A DNA stretch of 64,000 bases from contig CAKOGP040001781.1 of the NCBI GenBank assembly GCA_933822405.4, positions 326,800 to 390,799 on the forward strand, written 5' to 3'. Position numbers and translations under genes: made by a program. Below, piece by piece: positions 1-10,899 of this stretch. The DNA is from Cylindrotheca closterium (lineage: Eukaryota > Bacillariophyta > Bacillariophyceae > Bacillariales > Bacillariaceae). Under the pieces are notes generated by a model. It saw only the letters and a list, made by a program, of their open reading frames with translations. It made no database searches and was not told where the DNA came from. Every line of letters begins with the position of its first letter. Position 1 is the first letter of the stretch.

Positions 1-1752
1 TGGTGGGTCCTGGAGTCGGTTGCTTGGTAGGAGGCGAAGTGGTTGGTGCGATGGTGGGAGTAGCCGTGGGTGCAACCACTGGCATTACGGTCGGCTTGCT
101 GGTAGGCATGCCAGTTGGTTGAGAAGATGGCTGTCCAGAGCATTCTAGACTGGGCATTGCCGAGGGTGCCGCACTCGGAGGGACGGTTGGTGTGCCTGCA
201 ACAATCCCCGAAGCGGTCAGTTCGCCAACAAGATCATCGACACCCAAGTCCGAGATCAAGGTATCGCTGTCCAACTCTGTCCCAATCTTTCCAAATAGAT
301 CAAGATTATTGATGCTATCGTCCTTCAAGTCCACACCAAGTATCATGAGACAATTGTAGCAACTTCCAATCGTCGAGGAATCGGCGCAGGCGGTAGCAAC
401 GCATGTGACATCAGCGCGACCATTTCCGATCGCAAATGGATCGATGTTCAATCTGCGGCGATTGATACTGTCACAGCCAGCCAGCTTGGGGATCAATACT
501 TCTTGCAGACCTTTTTGCAATCTGGATTCCAAAGTGGCAACACTGTCGTCATTGTTCATGACAACGGACAAAGTCACTGTATAATTCCTTGGAGTCAAAT
601 CGCTTTGATCTGAAACAGTAATTCCTTCCGCCATTGCTGCACAGTCATCTGGTTTGGGTGGTTCGAATCGGAATCCAACTGTGGGACTTTCGGATGGACT
701 GTCAGAAGGGGCACCAGTGCTGACCATGGGACCATCTGGATCCCCAGTAGTGGCGTTGACGCCAAGATCAGTAGCAGTTATTCCAGGTTCTGGAGCTGCA
801 TCTGAAGAACCACCAAGTGCTACGGCAGCTCCAGCGCCCCCTCCGACAAGTACAAGAATAAGGAAGACAATCCAATAGATGCGACTGTTCTTGGACTTTC
901 CTTCAGGTTCCTCTTCATCCTCGTCTTCCGATTGGGCTTCCATCGTTGTACCAGCTGGGATAGAGAGATTATCAGGAGCTTCGACTGTTTGGACTCCTCG
1001 AGCCATATTCTCCACTTGCTTCTGTAGTTTCTGGTTGGCTTTTTCCAATTTCATCATCCGTTCGTCCTCCATTTCCTCAACGGCTAATGCTTGCAATTCG
1101 ACAGCCCCGACTCGTTGTTGGCTTGGACAGAAGCCGACTCAGGAGTAGAACCCAAATTTCTAGCACTACTAGCACCGGGAGTTGGAGTCGACTGCCTTCC
1201 TTCTCTGGCGCGACGTTTGGCTTCTCGGTCAGCCTCTGATCGTCTTGGGGAGCGAGAGGATCGGCCATTCGTGCTGCGGCGACGATGGCTTTCACTCTTG
1301 CGGCTGGTGCGGTCCGAAGAACTGTTGGAAGCACTGTGGGCTCCTGGTGTGGGGACACTACGGTTAGAGCCCCCTCGTGCCCGGCGCTTGGCTTCTCGGT
1401 CTTCACTCTCTCGGCGACTGCCTGTTGTGCTGTGAGTGGAGCGACGATTAAGGGTAGAGCCTCCACCACGAGCTCTTTGCTTGGCTTCAGCATCCTCCAA
1501 CGAACGGCGTCTTGTTCTTGATTGGGTAGTAGATGATCTGGATGACCTGGCACCACGTCGTTTGGCCTCTTGTTCCATTTCGGCTAGTTCTTTGGAAGCG
1601 CGAGAAGACATAGAACCTGAACTCGCACCAGCCCATTTTGTGGATTGGCTGCGACCTTCTCGTACTTTGCGCTTTGCTTCTTGTTCCTCTCGGGAGCGGC
1701 GAGCGACACGTTCTTCTCTTGTTTCCTCGGTCATCTTGACTTCTTTTTGCAA
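1..1752 (-). CDS. PT-rich single-pass membrane protein, 3'-truncated, apparent frameshift
   Basis: Reads leftward and runs off the window. The likely start is the ATG at 1734 (MTEETREERVARR) or 1752. The N-terminal ~210 residues are basic and Ser/Arg-rich, with about five copies of an E-A-K-R-x-A-R-x-G element separated by Ser-rich spacers. This frame stops at 1084. A second frame, open from at least 1080 to position 1, carries a short coiled coil, a membrane span (IYWIVFLILVLVGGGAGAAV, about 880-820), an ectodomain with several Cys, and a PT/PS-repeat stalk reaching the window edge. Both parts look coding and the order (cytoplasmic repeats, TM, ectodomain, PT stalk) resembles diatom LRR-receptor-like proteins, so I treat them as one gene broken by an indel near the GGGG run at about 1095-1105, or joined by an intron I could not place. 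No LRRs are visible here; they may lie beyond the edge. Confidence 0.6.
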
Positions 1753-2540
1753 GACAAAACAAATTATGTGGCGATGCTTGGAATTTCGTTTATTTCACTG
1801 GTTTTTTGAAAAAGATGCAAATCACGATGATTCACACTTTATTTATGGTCGCTGATTTATTTCGCTCAACTTGACATGAATCCTTATTTATGGAATCGTG
1901 GTACAATTAACCACGTTTTGTACCCAGTGAGAAAAGAATCTTCAAACTGCTTGCCAGAATTGAGAAGGTTGCTACGGTATACTGTAAAACAGTCTCTCTA
2001 GTCTGCCTTCTCCAGACACGATGACACAAAGAAACGAACGCTGGAGTTCTTATTGTATCTACCCTAGCTGGGTCTTGGGATCGATAGGTATCAATCATGA
2101 TGTATCAGTACTACGATTTCGAATGCTATGGTTGAGTGATGTGCGCAATATTGAAGTATGATCATGGTGGTGCTGATAGATGGGAAAGGTATAAACTGCT
2201 ATTGCATCATTGAAACATGTTAAAAGGTACCCTTATATACGTTCTATTCAATAGCATATTGTCTATCTACATTGCTGCGCATCAAACTCTTCGTGTCCAA
2301 GTTTCTGGTTTCTTTCAGCAACAGCTGGTGTTCCCTCGAGCCTGATCTTTTTTTGTACGCAAGGTACCTGGTGTGGCTCGCGACGGCTTCATCGAAGCCA
2401 CATATGACGCGAAATCCGATCCAAGAAATAGGATCAGGAGATCTGGCGGTCACAAGCAACAACAGGAACAAGAGACATTCCATGATCATGATCTTTCTTT
2501 GGTCGTATCTCCACCTCCTTTGCTCGGGGATACTGATTTC
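1753..2540. other. Intergenic, 788 bp
   Basis: Lies upstream of the leftward gene starting at 1752/1734 and downstream of the leftward gene ending at 2541. It presumably holds the promoter of the former. I see no convincing gene, repeat array or RNA. Confidence 0.5.
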
Positions 2541-3413
2541 CTACCGATTGCGGTCGCACACTTTGGATTCATAATGAATATCCACATGATCATGATCATG
2601 ATCATCATCATCGTGTTTGCAGGCCACTCGGTAACTATATCGTTCCCCCGAGTCTTCCCATCCGGAGCCCAAGCCTTGATGTTTCTTGAGTGCGAGTCGG
2701 AGGCTATGTTTGGTGGTTGATGACGAGTGGTGGTTGTGTTGGTGGTGGTGGTCTCCCTCCTCCCAATAGCCACCAATGGAATCCATCTCCATTCCTCCGT
2801 TCTTTCCTAGATGATGATGATACCGTGTTGGTGAAACAGTAAAGGTATGCTGTGATTCGTCGTCATCATCATGAGAAATGGATTCGAGGCTGGCATAGTC
2901 CTCGTCATGATGATGATAGTGATCAGAATAATCTTTGCCGTTTCGTTGTTGGCGGCGCCATATTGTGAGTAACAAGGAGATGATCAATATGATGAGGAAA
3001 CCAAATAAAGTTCCTTTGATTGCTCCAATCGTAATGGCGGCATGTTGTTCTTGGCTAGTAGTTCCATTAGAAGGACTTGCGATGTTGTTGTTGTTGTTGT
3101 TGTTGTTGTAAAAGGCAGTCATGGCATAGTTAATGTTATTGCTGGTGACCATGGTGGTCAAGAGCATCTGAGTAAGCTTGGCGTCTTGCATTTGAATCGT
3201 GAAGTTTTTTGTTGATTGTGGTGGGACATTTGTGTGCTCGGTGGGTGTTTTTGTTGCTTTTTCTTTTACGAGGGAGTTGTCAAAGACCCAAGACACCTTG
3301 CCAAAAACCTTTCCTATGTCTGAATCGTGGCAAGACCAAACATAGGGAGAAATCGTGTTGGTCGGTGAAGTACGTAGGAGTTTGAATGTCGCACCAAGTC
3401 GCACGTGGTGCAT
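2541..3413 (-). CDS. Single-pass membrane protein with His/Asp-rich tail
   Basis: Uncharacterised, 290 aa. The N-terminal ~125 residues look extracellular, with N-glycosylation sequons and an eight-Asn run. One strong membrane span follows at about residues 132-152 (TLFGFLIILIISLLLTIW), bounded by RRQQR, so the C-terminal ~135 residues are probably cytoplasmic. That tail is rich in His and Asp (DHYHHHDED, GDHHHQHNHH, HDDDDHDHDHVDIH), a composition able to bind divalent metals, although this is inference. No signal peptide is visible at the first Met and an in-frame stop lies directly upstream of the ATG, so an additional 5' exon encoding a signal peptide is possible. I recognise no family. 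Confidence 0.55.
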   Translation of the reverse strand: MHHVRLGATFKLLRTSPTNTISPYVWSCHDSDIGKVFGKVSWVFDNSLVKEKATKTPTEHTNVPPQSTKNFTIQMQDAKLTQMLLTTMVTSNNINYAMTAFYNNNNNNNNIASPSNGTTSQEQHAAITIGAIKGTLFGFLIILIISLLLTIWRRQQRNGKDYSDHYHHHDEDYASLESISHDDDDESQHTFTVSPTRYHHHLGKNGGMEMDSIGGYWEEGDHHHQHNHHSSSTTKHSLRLALKKHQGLGSGWEDSGERYSYRVACKHDDDDHDHDHVDIHYESKVCDRNR

Positions 3414-3873
3414 CTACTTAGATGACACCGTCCTTCCGTTCCTTGTTTGCATCGTCCACTCAGCGCAAGTGTTTGCCCAAGATACAAAGTGGCCCGTCTT
3501 CTTTTCCCAGGGCAGCTTTGCTTACTACTTTGCAGGTGTGCACGTGAAAACTGAGATGGACGGTGGGGTTTGGTGTTCGGGTGTCAACAATTAAGCTATT
3601 TATTTAGTTACATTTTTTTGTCACATCGTGCGGAACCTTAAAATACGACCCAAATTTGGTCGTTTTATTTCCGACTAGCTCGACCTTTTGAATGTCTATT
3701 CATTCATTCATTCATTCCACGTGGAGGTCTCAAATAATTGATTGACTAAATCGATCAGGAAGCACCACTAATGGCGAGCCAGCATCGCCGATCAAGTTTT
3801 CCTGTTGTTCTACGGTTGTAATCCCGGTGCCAAATCGCTACATGATGGTTTGTAGTGTTTGGCTTTCAGGACG
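3414..3873. promoter_or_regulatory. Divergent intergenic region with (ATTC)5
   Basis: Separates the leftward His-rich membrane-protein gene from the rightward TPR gene, so it should hold both promoters. It contains a tetranucleotide run of five ATTC units at about 3698-3717. No other feature is seen. Confidence 0.4.
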
Positions 3874-6800
3874 ATGTCTGGCACTACAAAAGCGAACAAT
3901 GAATCCTGGTCTGTGGCTCACGAAGCCTCGCAGCAAATAGTCTTGCAGGCAGCGATGGAGGATGTTGAAAAACAAGCGGTCAAGTTGGAAGACGACTTAG
4001 TGATTGCGTTGAAGGAGAATGTGAAGCAAAGTAATGAGCTGAAAACGATGCAATTAAAAATTGATGAGTTGGAGGTATCTTTGCGATCTGAATCTATGAA
4101 GCTAGGAGCGGTGCAAAAGGATTATCAACAATGTGCTTCAGCTCTTGAGTCAGCGCGATTGTCGGAAAAGGAAAAGGACGCACGATTTGATCGGCTGCAG
4201 CGAGAGTCTGATGCCCTGAGAGATGAAATCGGGTAAGTTTGGCTAGTTTGATTGCAGCTGAAATTCTTCGTTGTCTTTGTTGCTCATCCGTTTCTCTGAT
4301 TAAACCCTTCACCAGTCGCTTGCATACAGAAAACAGAGACTACAAATCGAATTTGAATGAAACGGAGGCTCAAGTGAAATTGGATAACACTGAGATAGTA
4401 CCATTGCGGTATGAGGTCCAGAGGCTAACGACCGAGATGGGATCACTCTCTTCGCACTCCGCCTGGTTGGAGCAAGAGCTGAAATCCAAAACCGACCACC
4501 TTCTTTCTCTTCGCTCATCGCATGCTCAAGTTGTCGAGAAACTTCAACGACAATTGGACGAGGCTTCTGGAGAGAACGAGAAGCAAAGTCGAAACTCCGC
4601 TTCATTACGACAGCGTTTGCAAGTTGCTCAATCTAAGATTGATGACACTGAAAAGGAGCTTCAGAAAGTTCGGCAAGAAGCCTCCAACAAGGCATTAGAA
4701 AGTGAGCAATCAGCTGCGGCGTCGAAGAAACTAGTGGCAATACAAAAGCAAAAGATTGATCGCCTGAACAATAAATATGACTCTGTTTGCCGACAACTTG
4801 ACGGGTTGAAACGATTTGCGACAGATGGACAGCAGCAGGGCAACTCTGATTTGCATGAAAGAGAGGAGGAGTTACAAAGCAAAATGGATGCAATGCTAGA
4901 GGAACAAGCAAAAAGCTTTGCAAAACAGCTCACCGATTCGAAAGGACAGCTGGAACAGGCAAGACGTCGCTGCGAGCAAGCTGAAAATTCCCTTCTCCTT
5001 GGCGACGCAGCAAGTTCTACGAAGAAGAGAAAAGCCATTGACAAAAACACGGTGGAACATCTCAGCCTAACTGACTTATATTCCCGAATTGCTAGCACTG
5101 AAGATGAACTCCGAAAAGAAAGTTTGCTCCGAAAGCAAGCAGAGATCAGAGTGACTCGAATTGAAGCAGACATTAGAGCAAAGGCACCAGAACTTCTTCG
5201 GCAGCGCAAAGAATACGAGGTAGCAGTTGAGCGCCAATTAGAATACAAGAATCGATTGCAAAGCGCTCTGGAAGAAGCAGAAGAGTCCCGCTTGCGTTAT
5301 TCTGAGTTGGAGGCGGAGGTACGAGGACTACAGTCGCAGAACAAAGACTTGGAGCTCGACTCCATTGAACTAGCGAAGCAAGTCCAGTCACTTTTGGCGG
5401 CTCGCACCGCCATTGATGGAGGAGTGGATTCGATTCCTGCATCGGTGATTGAAATGCAGTCCACAAACCAACGGCTGCTCTCTGAACACCGCCAGCTAAC
5501 AGTGAAGGTGATGGATTTAGAACAGGAAATACGACAGAATCCTTGGCAAGAAAAAGCTGCACGTCTCGAAAAAGAAGTACATGAGTTGATCGACGATAGG
5601 AAGCGACAGGAGGTCATGGTAGAACAAATTGTTGAACAGCGTGATTTATTCCGCGCTCTAGTAAAGAACCAGGATAGCGCCTCTCCCGAAGAAGCATCTT
5701 TGGCGATTTTACACAAACACGGGGAACGGAGCAAGGAACTCGAGGAATCTAAACAAAAAATTGAAGAAAAACTAGAAATTGCTACAAAGAAGCTTGATTC
5801 TTCAAAGCAAGACTCACTAGCGATGCTAGAACGCCTCAGCCGATACGAAGCACTCAACGAGGACCTTTCAAACACGGTCGACAAATTACAAAGTCAGTTA
5901 TCAACTGCCATGGCCAATGCTGCAAAGTCTAGTGCCGATTCAGCATATCACAAGAGTAAGATGATGCGAACTGAAAACACATCGCTACGGCTTCGGGAAG
6001 AAATCTCAGAGATAACTGCTGCGAAGAATAAATTGCAGCTCATCAATCACAGCCTTCAGGATGCACTTTCCAAGGCGAATTCGGAATGTGCCTTGATTGA
6101 AAGTGAACTTGAACAGGTGCGTCTAAGTTGAATGTTGCATAATACCTTTTTTGTTTTCAGTTTTGGATGCGAACTAACGTGAAGCGGTTGAAGACGAAGG
6201 TGAAACTTCGGGTTGCAGAGTCACAGACTGAAACGGCCAGGAAAGCTGAGGAAAGAGCGTCGAATGAAGCGAAGCAGCTCCGAATGGAGTTGACATCACA
6301 AGTCTCCCTCGGAAACTCGATTCAGCGCATCGAGACAACGTTGGCTGCTAGGAATACAGGAATTGAAGAGTCGTACAAGAGCGAATTGAGGATAGTTTCA
6401 AAGAAGCTTTCTGATCGAGAAGAAGAACATGCATCAGAGCTTCGTCGACTGAAGGAGGAAGTAAATGATCAAGGAATTCGTCTGATGTCAGCCGAAGACA
6501 CGAGAAAAGAGGCAGCGAAAGAAGCTCTGCAGGCAAACAGGAAACTTCTCGAGACTATCGCAGTGAACAAACAGTTAGAGGAATTGATCCAATCTCTCAA
6601 GTCCGATCTCATTGAAGCTCAGGAGAAGTTAGGCCCGGCGGACAGCCGGAATCCCGTAAACGAACTTCGAATGCAGGTTGAATCCTTGACGGAGAAATAC
6701 AAAATTGCAAAGGAGGAGAACGAGAGCTTGAAAAAGATAGTTGTCGAATTGAAGGAGGTGTCGAAAGGCAGCGAGGATGCGGTTCTTGAAATGACGAATG

Positions 6801-9641
6801 CTCTGAAGATTGCAAGCACAGCACGATCTGACGAGCTATCAACTCTTGATGACCAACTCACAGTTGCTAACGCAGAACTGGAAAAGATGAAGCAGGTCGT
6901 CGCCGATCTCACAAGAGATCTGTCGAGTCAACGAGAACAAAGAGAAAAGGCAGTCCAAGATGGAAAATCAAAACTGATTGAAGCTGAATCGCGAATAGCC
7001 AAACTTCGAAGCGATGCCGAGAACGCACACCTCCAATGCAAGGAACTCGAGTCTGAAGTTGCTCAGCTACGACTGGATGCTTCCATTTCCCAGGTGAGTA
7101 TTCTAGTGAATTTTTTCCTTCAATGTTTAGTTTCTCACACGCACAGCAGAAAAACTACGAGCGAGAATTGAACCTTCACTCGCAAGCAAGAACGCACCTT
7201 AGGACAGCAAGGGAGGAAGCAGAAAACCATCGTAGAGCGCGTTCCATGGCAGAGATTAAGTTGCAAAACCTAGGCATTGAGCTCTCGGAGGAGAAGGCCA
7301 TTGTCGCTCGAGAAAAAGCAGATCTGGAAGTGCGGGTTAAGGATCAAGAAAAGGTACTTGAAGAAGCCCGAACTCAGAACGTCATCTTGCACGAGCAACT
7401 TGAGAAAATTGGAGACCAGATTCAAAACATCAAAGGGGATGCCATGTCTGCTAATAACAACTTTCTTTCAAGCAGCACAGATGTTGAACTGCAAAAGACG
7501 ATTTCTGAGCTTCGCGAAGTAATTAAATTTCTACGATCAGAGAAGGAAGTCATTCAAGTTCAGCTAGATGCTGCTCGTCGCGAAGCAGAGAGAGATCGCG
7601 CTGCTGCTGAGGTTGCAAGACAGAGTCTTGACCATGTAAGGATTGAAATGCGTCAAAGTGAAGAGTTTACTGGATCAATTGACGAAAACAGCCTAAAGTC
7701 CAAATTGGATGACTCAGAAAGCCGTTGCCAGCTTTTAGAGGAAAGCAACGCTCACTTGAGAGAAGAGATAAAAGCTTGCCAGCAAAAGATTATGACTCTA
7801 AGCGCTGATCTTGAAGCTTTAAAACAGGCATCCATCCCAATCCAAATGAACCAGCGGGACTTGGAAGCAAGAAACGCTGGGCTCGATGCAGAGAGAGAGA
7901 GCCTAAGGCGGGAAGTGGACGACTGGAAGGGACGGGTACAAGCTCTTGTGACGCAATTCAATCAAGTATGTTTCGTATTGTTTTGTTTATCATGCAGACA
8001 TAGATCACTCATCATACTGCATGTCATTTCTAGATCGACCCTATAGAACACCAAAAAGTGGTGAAGGAGTTGGGGAAGATGAGAACAGAGCTTGATGATT
8101 TAGTACGAAAGAAAGTTGAAGCCGAAGATGAGAGCAAGCGGATCAGGCAACTCGCAGGCAGGGCAAGCAAAGAACTCCAACAGAACAAACAACTTGTAGA
8201 GAAACAGAAAAGGATGATTTCGGAACTGACAGAAGAAAAAGACAATATGGCAGAATTGTACAAGGGAAATAAGCTGAAGGATCTGGAAGAGCTCAAAAAG
8301 AAAATTTCGGAGTTGGAGGAAGAAAGAAATAATGGGAAAAAGCTTCTCTTTGGAGCAAACGAAATGAACGAGAAGCTGCGTGAGCGGCTAAGGCAGTTTC
8401 AAAAAGTGATTAATGATTGCAAGAAGAAGGAAGCACTGCTTCATGGTCAGCTAGAGCAAGCAAGAGCGCAGGAGAGAGATTCTGACGAGGCGAAGGTAGA
8501 TACCCAACCTAAATTGATTGCACACTCGGTCCCGCACGCAAGAATTGCCGGTGAAATGCATGAGAAGGATCCAACAGACAAGCCTGAAACAAAGGACAGG
8601 GTCGACGGTGCTGCCGTTCCAAAAACGAAGAAGGTAATTACGAATGTTCCACTTGGTGGCTTTGTGTTTGGTCCCAGTGAGCCAGATGGGTCAACTTTGC
8701 AGGATAAAACCAATGATGACAGTTCCATGCCAAATAATGTTTCTTTGGAGGACAACAATTCAGAAGTGAACGCTTCGATGGCGGCGGACGGAATCAAACG
8801 CAAAAACGCTTTGGAAAAAAGTTTGCAGTTGTCAAAGGATGATGGAAAATCATCGCCGAAGGCCGACTCAGAGAAACCGTCGCCGATTACCCGCGAATTT
8901 TTGGGGGAACAGAAAGAGCTCAGCATGAAGGAGAAACTAATGGAAAGGAAGCGAAAACTGATGATTGATATGCAAATGAAGCAAGAGGCTTTACGAAAAA
9001 CGCAGGATGTTGTTCATATTGCAACAAGGAGAGATGAGCCATCTGCAAAACGGACCAAGGTTGCAGATGAGGCTAACCACCTTTCGGAGACCTCAGTCAA
9101 ACCGAAAGCAATAGATGTCTCGGGAGCTTCTGTAGCCGGCCCCAGCTTCAATTCTGCCAATGAAAGCCAAAAGCAGTCTCTCATAGTCAACGATAGAGTT
9201 GATAGCACAACAGACGATCGAGGACATTTTGTTCCTGCAACAAATGTTGTGCTAAATTTTCCGGATTCAGGTGAATCGCTTCAAGTTTCTGCCTCGAGCG
9301 TTGGACCTGGAGATCAGCCTGTTGCCCACTCAAATCAAAGAGAGGCTTCCTTTGCAGGTGCATTTTTAGACATCAAGCCTCCCGGAGTTTCCTCGAGCGC
9401 TCCAAAATTCCAATTTGGTTCTTCAAATGCTATCAAACTTCCAACTCCTTCTGTGCTTCAACAAAGCAATGTTTTCAATGCCTTTTCAACAGCGACAGCA
9501 TTCAGCAATGGTGGAGTTTCCATCAAACCGCTTTTTGTTGCTACAGGGGGTGGGGATGATAACAAGAAGCGTGGTACAGATGAAAAGGCTGTAGTTGCGA
9601 GGGATGAGAAAGTTTCGCAAAATCAAAAAGAAGAGGGATGA
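3874..9641 (+). CDS. TPR: Nucleoporin TPR/Mlp-like nuclear basket protein
   Basis: Five exons: 3874-4232, 4316-6116, 6161-7093, 7147-7965 and 8034-9641. All junctions are GT..AG and keep frame, giving about 1,839 aa. The first ~1,350 residues are almost uninterrupted heptad-rich coiled coil. Near residue 540 a segment with NPWQEKAARLEKEV followed by VEQRDLFRALV matches the conserved region of TPR/Mlp1/Nup211 proteins, where the equivalent reads QQRDMYR. The last ~350 residues are low-complexity and acidic with isolated FG motifs (GGFVFGPS, KFQFGS), as expected for a pore-associated tail. Known role of the family: scaffold of the nuclear basket for mRNA export and chromatin contact. The start is the first ATG in frame; its upstream neighbour is only a TTG. 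The second intron (6117-6160) is just 44 bp. The stop codon lies inside the second copy of a 34-bp tandem duplication. Confidence 0.78.
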
Positions 9642-9666
9642 GAAAGTTTCGCAAAACCAAAAAGAA
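9599..9666. repeat. 34-bp tandem duplication across the TPR stop codon
   Basis: Two adjacent 34-bp units (9599-9632 and 9633-9666), each beginning GAGGGATGAGAAAGTTTCGC, differ by one base (AATC versus AACC). The unit is not a multiple of three, so the second copy is read in another frame and supplies the TGA that ends the TPR protein. Confidence 0.9.
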
Positions 9667-10163
9667 GTATAAAAGTAGCAAATCATTACCTCGGTATGTA
9701 GTATCTTCGCGACGAAATGGAGCTTTGCGTTGGCCCAAGCAATATTGAGTCGACACCTGACTGTGTACAGAATAAGATAATCTGTGAATAGAATCCAACA
9801 CTGGTGGCTCGTTGTTGAAAGTCTCAGATAAGTGTGGGGGGCAAAAATCGTTCTGCTGCATATGTGCCACAACAATCACGACGCCCTGGAAGTTTGGATG
9901 GACAACCTCCTCGATCCTCGCCTTTGTGCCGATGAAGACTCGCCTCGGTTTGACGACAACTGGGAACAACGGGCCTTCCTGTTTGGATTAGTCTCGCAAT
10001 GCCCCATTACTATGCTAGTTCCAGAACTATCTATTAAAATGCAAAGATGAAAAAGATATTTGGTTTGTTTTATCATCTCATAGTTTATAAAATATGTTAT
10101 AATCTGGGATAATATTATAACTCTCGTTCTTATTGTTCTTTGCCCACCAGCACCATCATGATG
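9667..10163. other. Intergenic, about 500 bp
   Basis: Follows the TPR stop codon. A leftward frame (about 9541-9969) and a short rightward one (9832-10050) are open but resemble nothing I know and have no context supporting them. I see no RNA or element. Confidence 0.4.
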
Positions 10164-10460
10164 TTACTTTCTTTTACTTTGTTTGGATCCTCCTCCTCCC
10201 CGCCGTTGCAGAGCTTCCTTCGCCCGAATGTGCTTGGAAGAATAGATGGACCCTCCCGATTTTCCTTGTTTGGGCTGTTGCCGTTTCAACGAGGCACCAG
10301 GAGAAGAAGAAGCTCCTGCTCCTCCGCCAGCACTAAAGTCATCATAGGCATCGTACGAGTCTTCATAGTGATCATAATCATAGTCATAGTCATAATCATC
10401 GTATTGATATTGTTGGGGACCGTTCATTCTAGTGTCGTTGGTCAGAGTTGAAGTCATCAT
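10164..10460 (-). CDS. Possible small acidic/basic two-part protein
   Basis: 98 aa. The N-terminal half is a Tyr/Asp tract (alternating YD, then HYEDSYDAYDDF); the C-terminal half is basic and Gly/Ser-rich with GGSIYSSKHIRAKEALQRR and a final GGGGSKQSKRK. The sharp change from acidic to basic and the apparently specific SIYSSKHIRAKEAL segment suggest a real small protein rather than a chance frame. I recognise no family and see no supporting context, so it may also be spurious. Confidence 0.4.
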   Translation of the reverse strand: MMTSTLTNDTRMNGPQQYQYDDYDYDYDYDHYEDSYDAYDDFSAGGGAGASSSPGASLKRQQPKQGKSGGSIYSSKHIRAKEALQRRGGGGSKQSKRK

Positions 10461-10899
10461 ACTATTTTCTTTTGTCTTGAGTGTATTTTATGAGAGTAAT
10501 AGCTTTTGTGAGAATGAAGAGACGGCAGCTCCCGTTTGCACAACTCTGAAAGTACCCCGGATGCACGTCTGCAATTGGGGACTGGCCGGCCGGCGTTAAC
10601 TGACTCCTGGAAGCCAAGGGTGACTTCGAAGTCGTTCCATGCACTCACGATCGAGTTTTCCACCCTCGAAAGAAGGAGCGACCTTTCGGTGTACCTAGAA
10701 AAAGTACGGATTCTGCACGACCGACTTCTTTGGGCCTAATACGTCTTTTTTCGAAAACAATAACGGTTCCTTCTCTGTCAGTGGGTGGGTGTATATTCTT
10801 GTAACTCATCATCAGGTTGTAGGTACACAAGCGTTATCCTACTTTGCTCCAGTACTTACGATTGCTACAGTACTGTAGATCCATCCAACATCCAATTGA
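10461..10899. promoter_or_regulatory. Divergent intergenic region
   Basis: Lies between the small leftward ORF and the rightward Roc-COR gene and probably holds the promoter of the latter. No repeat or RNA is visible. Confidence 0.4.

Noticed and set aside
2244..2489. Minus-strand 81-codon frame with a hydrophobic start, just beyond the end of the His-rich membrane-protein gene
   Set aside because: It begins with a signal-like stretch, but the remainder resembles no family, it follows directly behind another gene end, and opposite-strand frames over the same DNA are equally open.
4661..5884. Two 195-codon minus-strand frames opposite TPR
   Set aside because: Ser/Leu/Cys-rich shadows of coiled-coil coding sequence.
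9541..9969. Minus-strand 142-codon frame downstream of TPR
   Set aside because: It overlaps the TPR coding end and the tandem duplication; its left part is a reverse reading of TPR exon 5 and no motif supports it.
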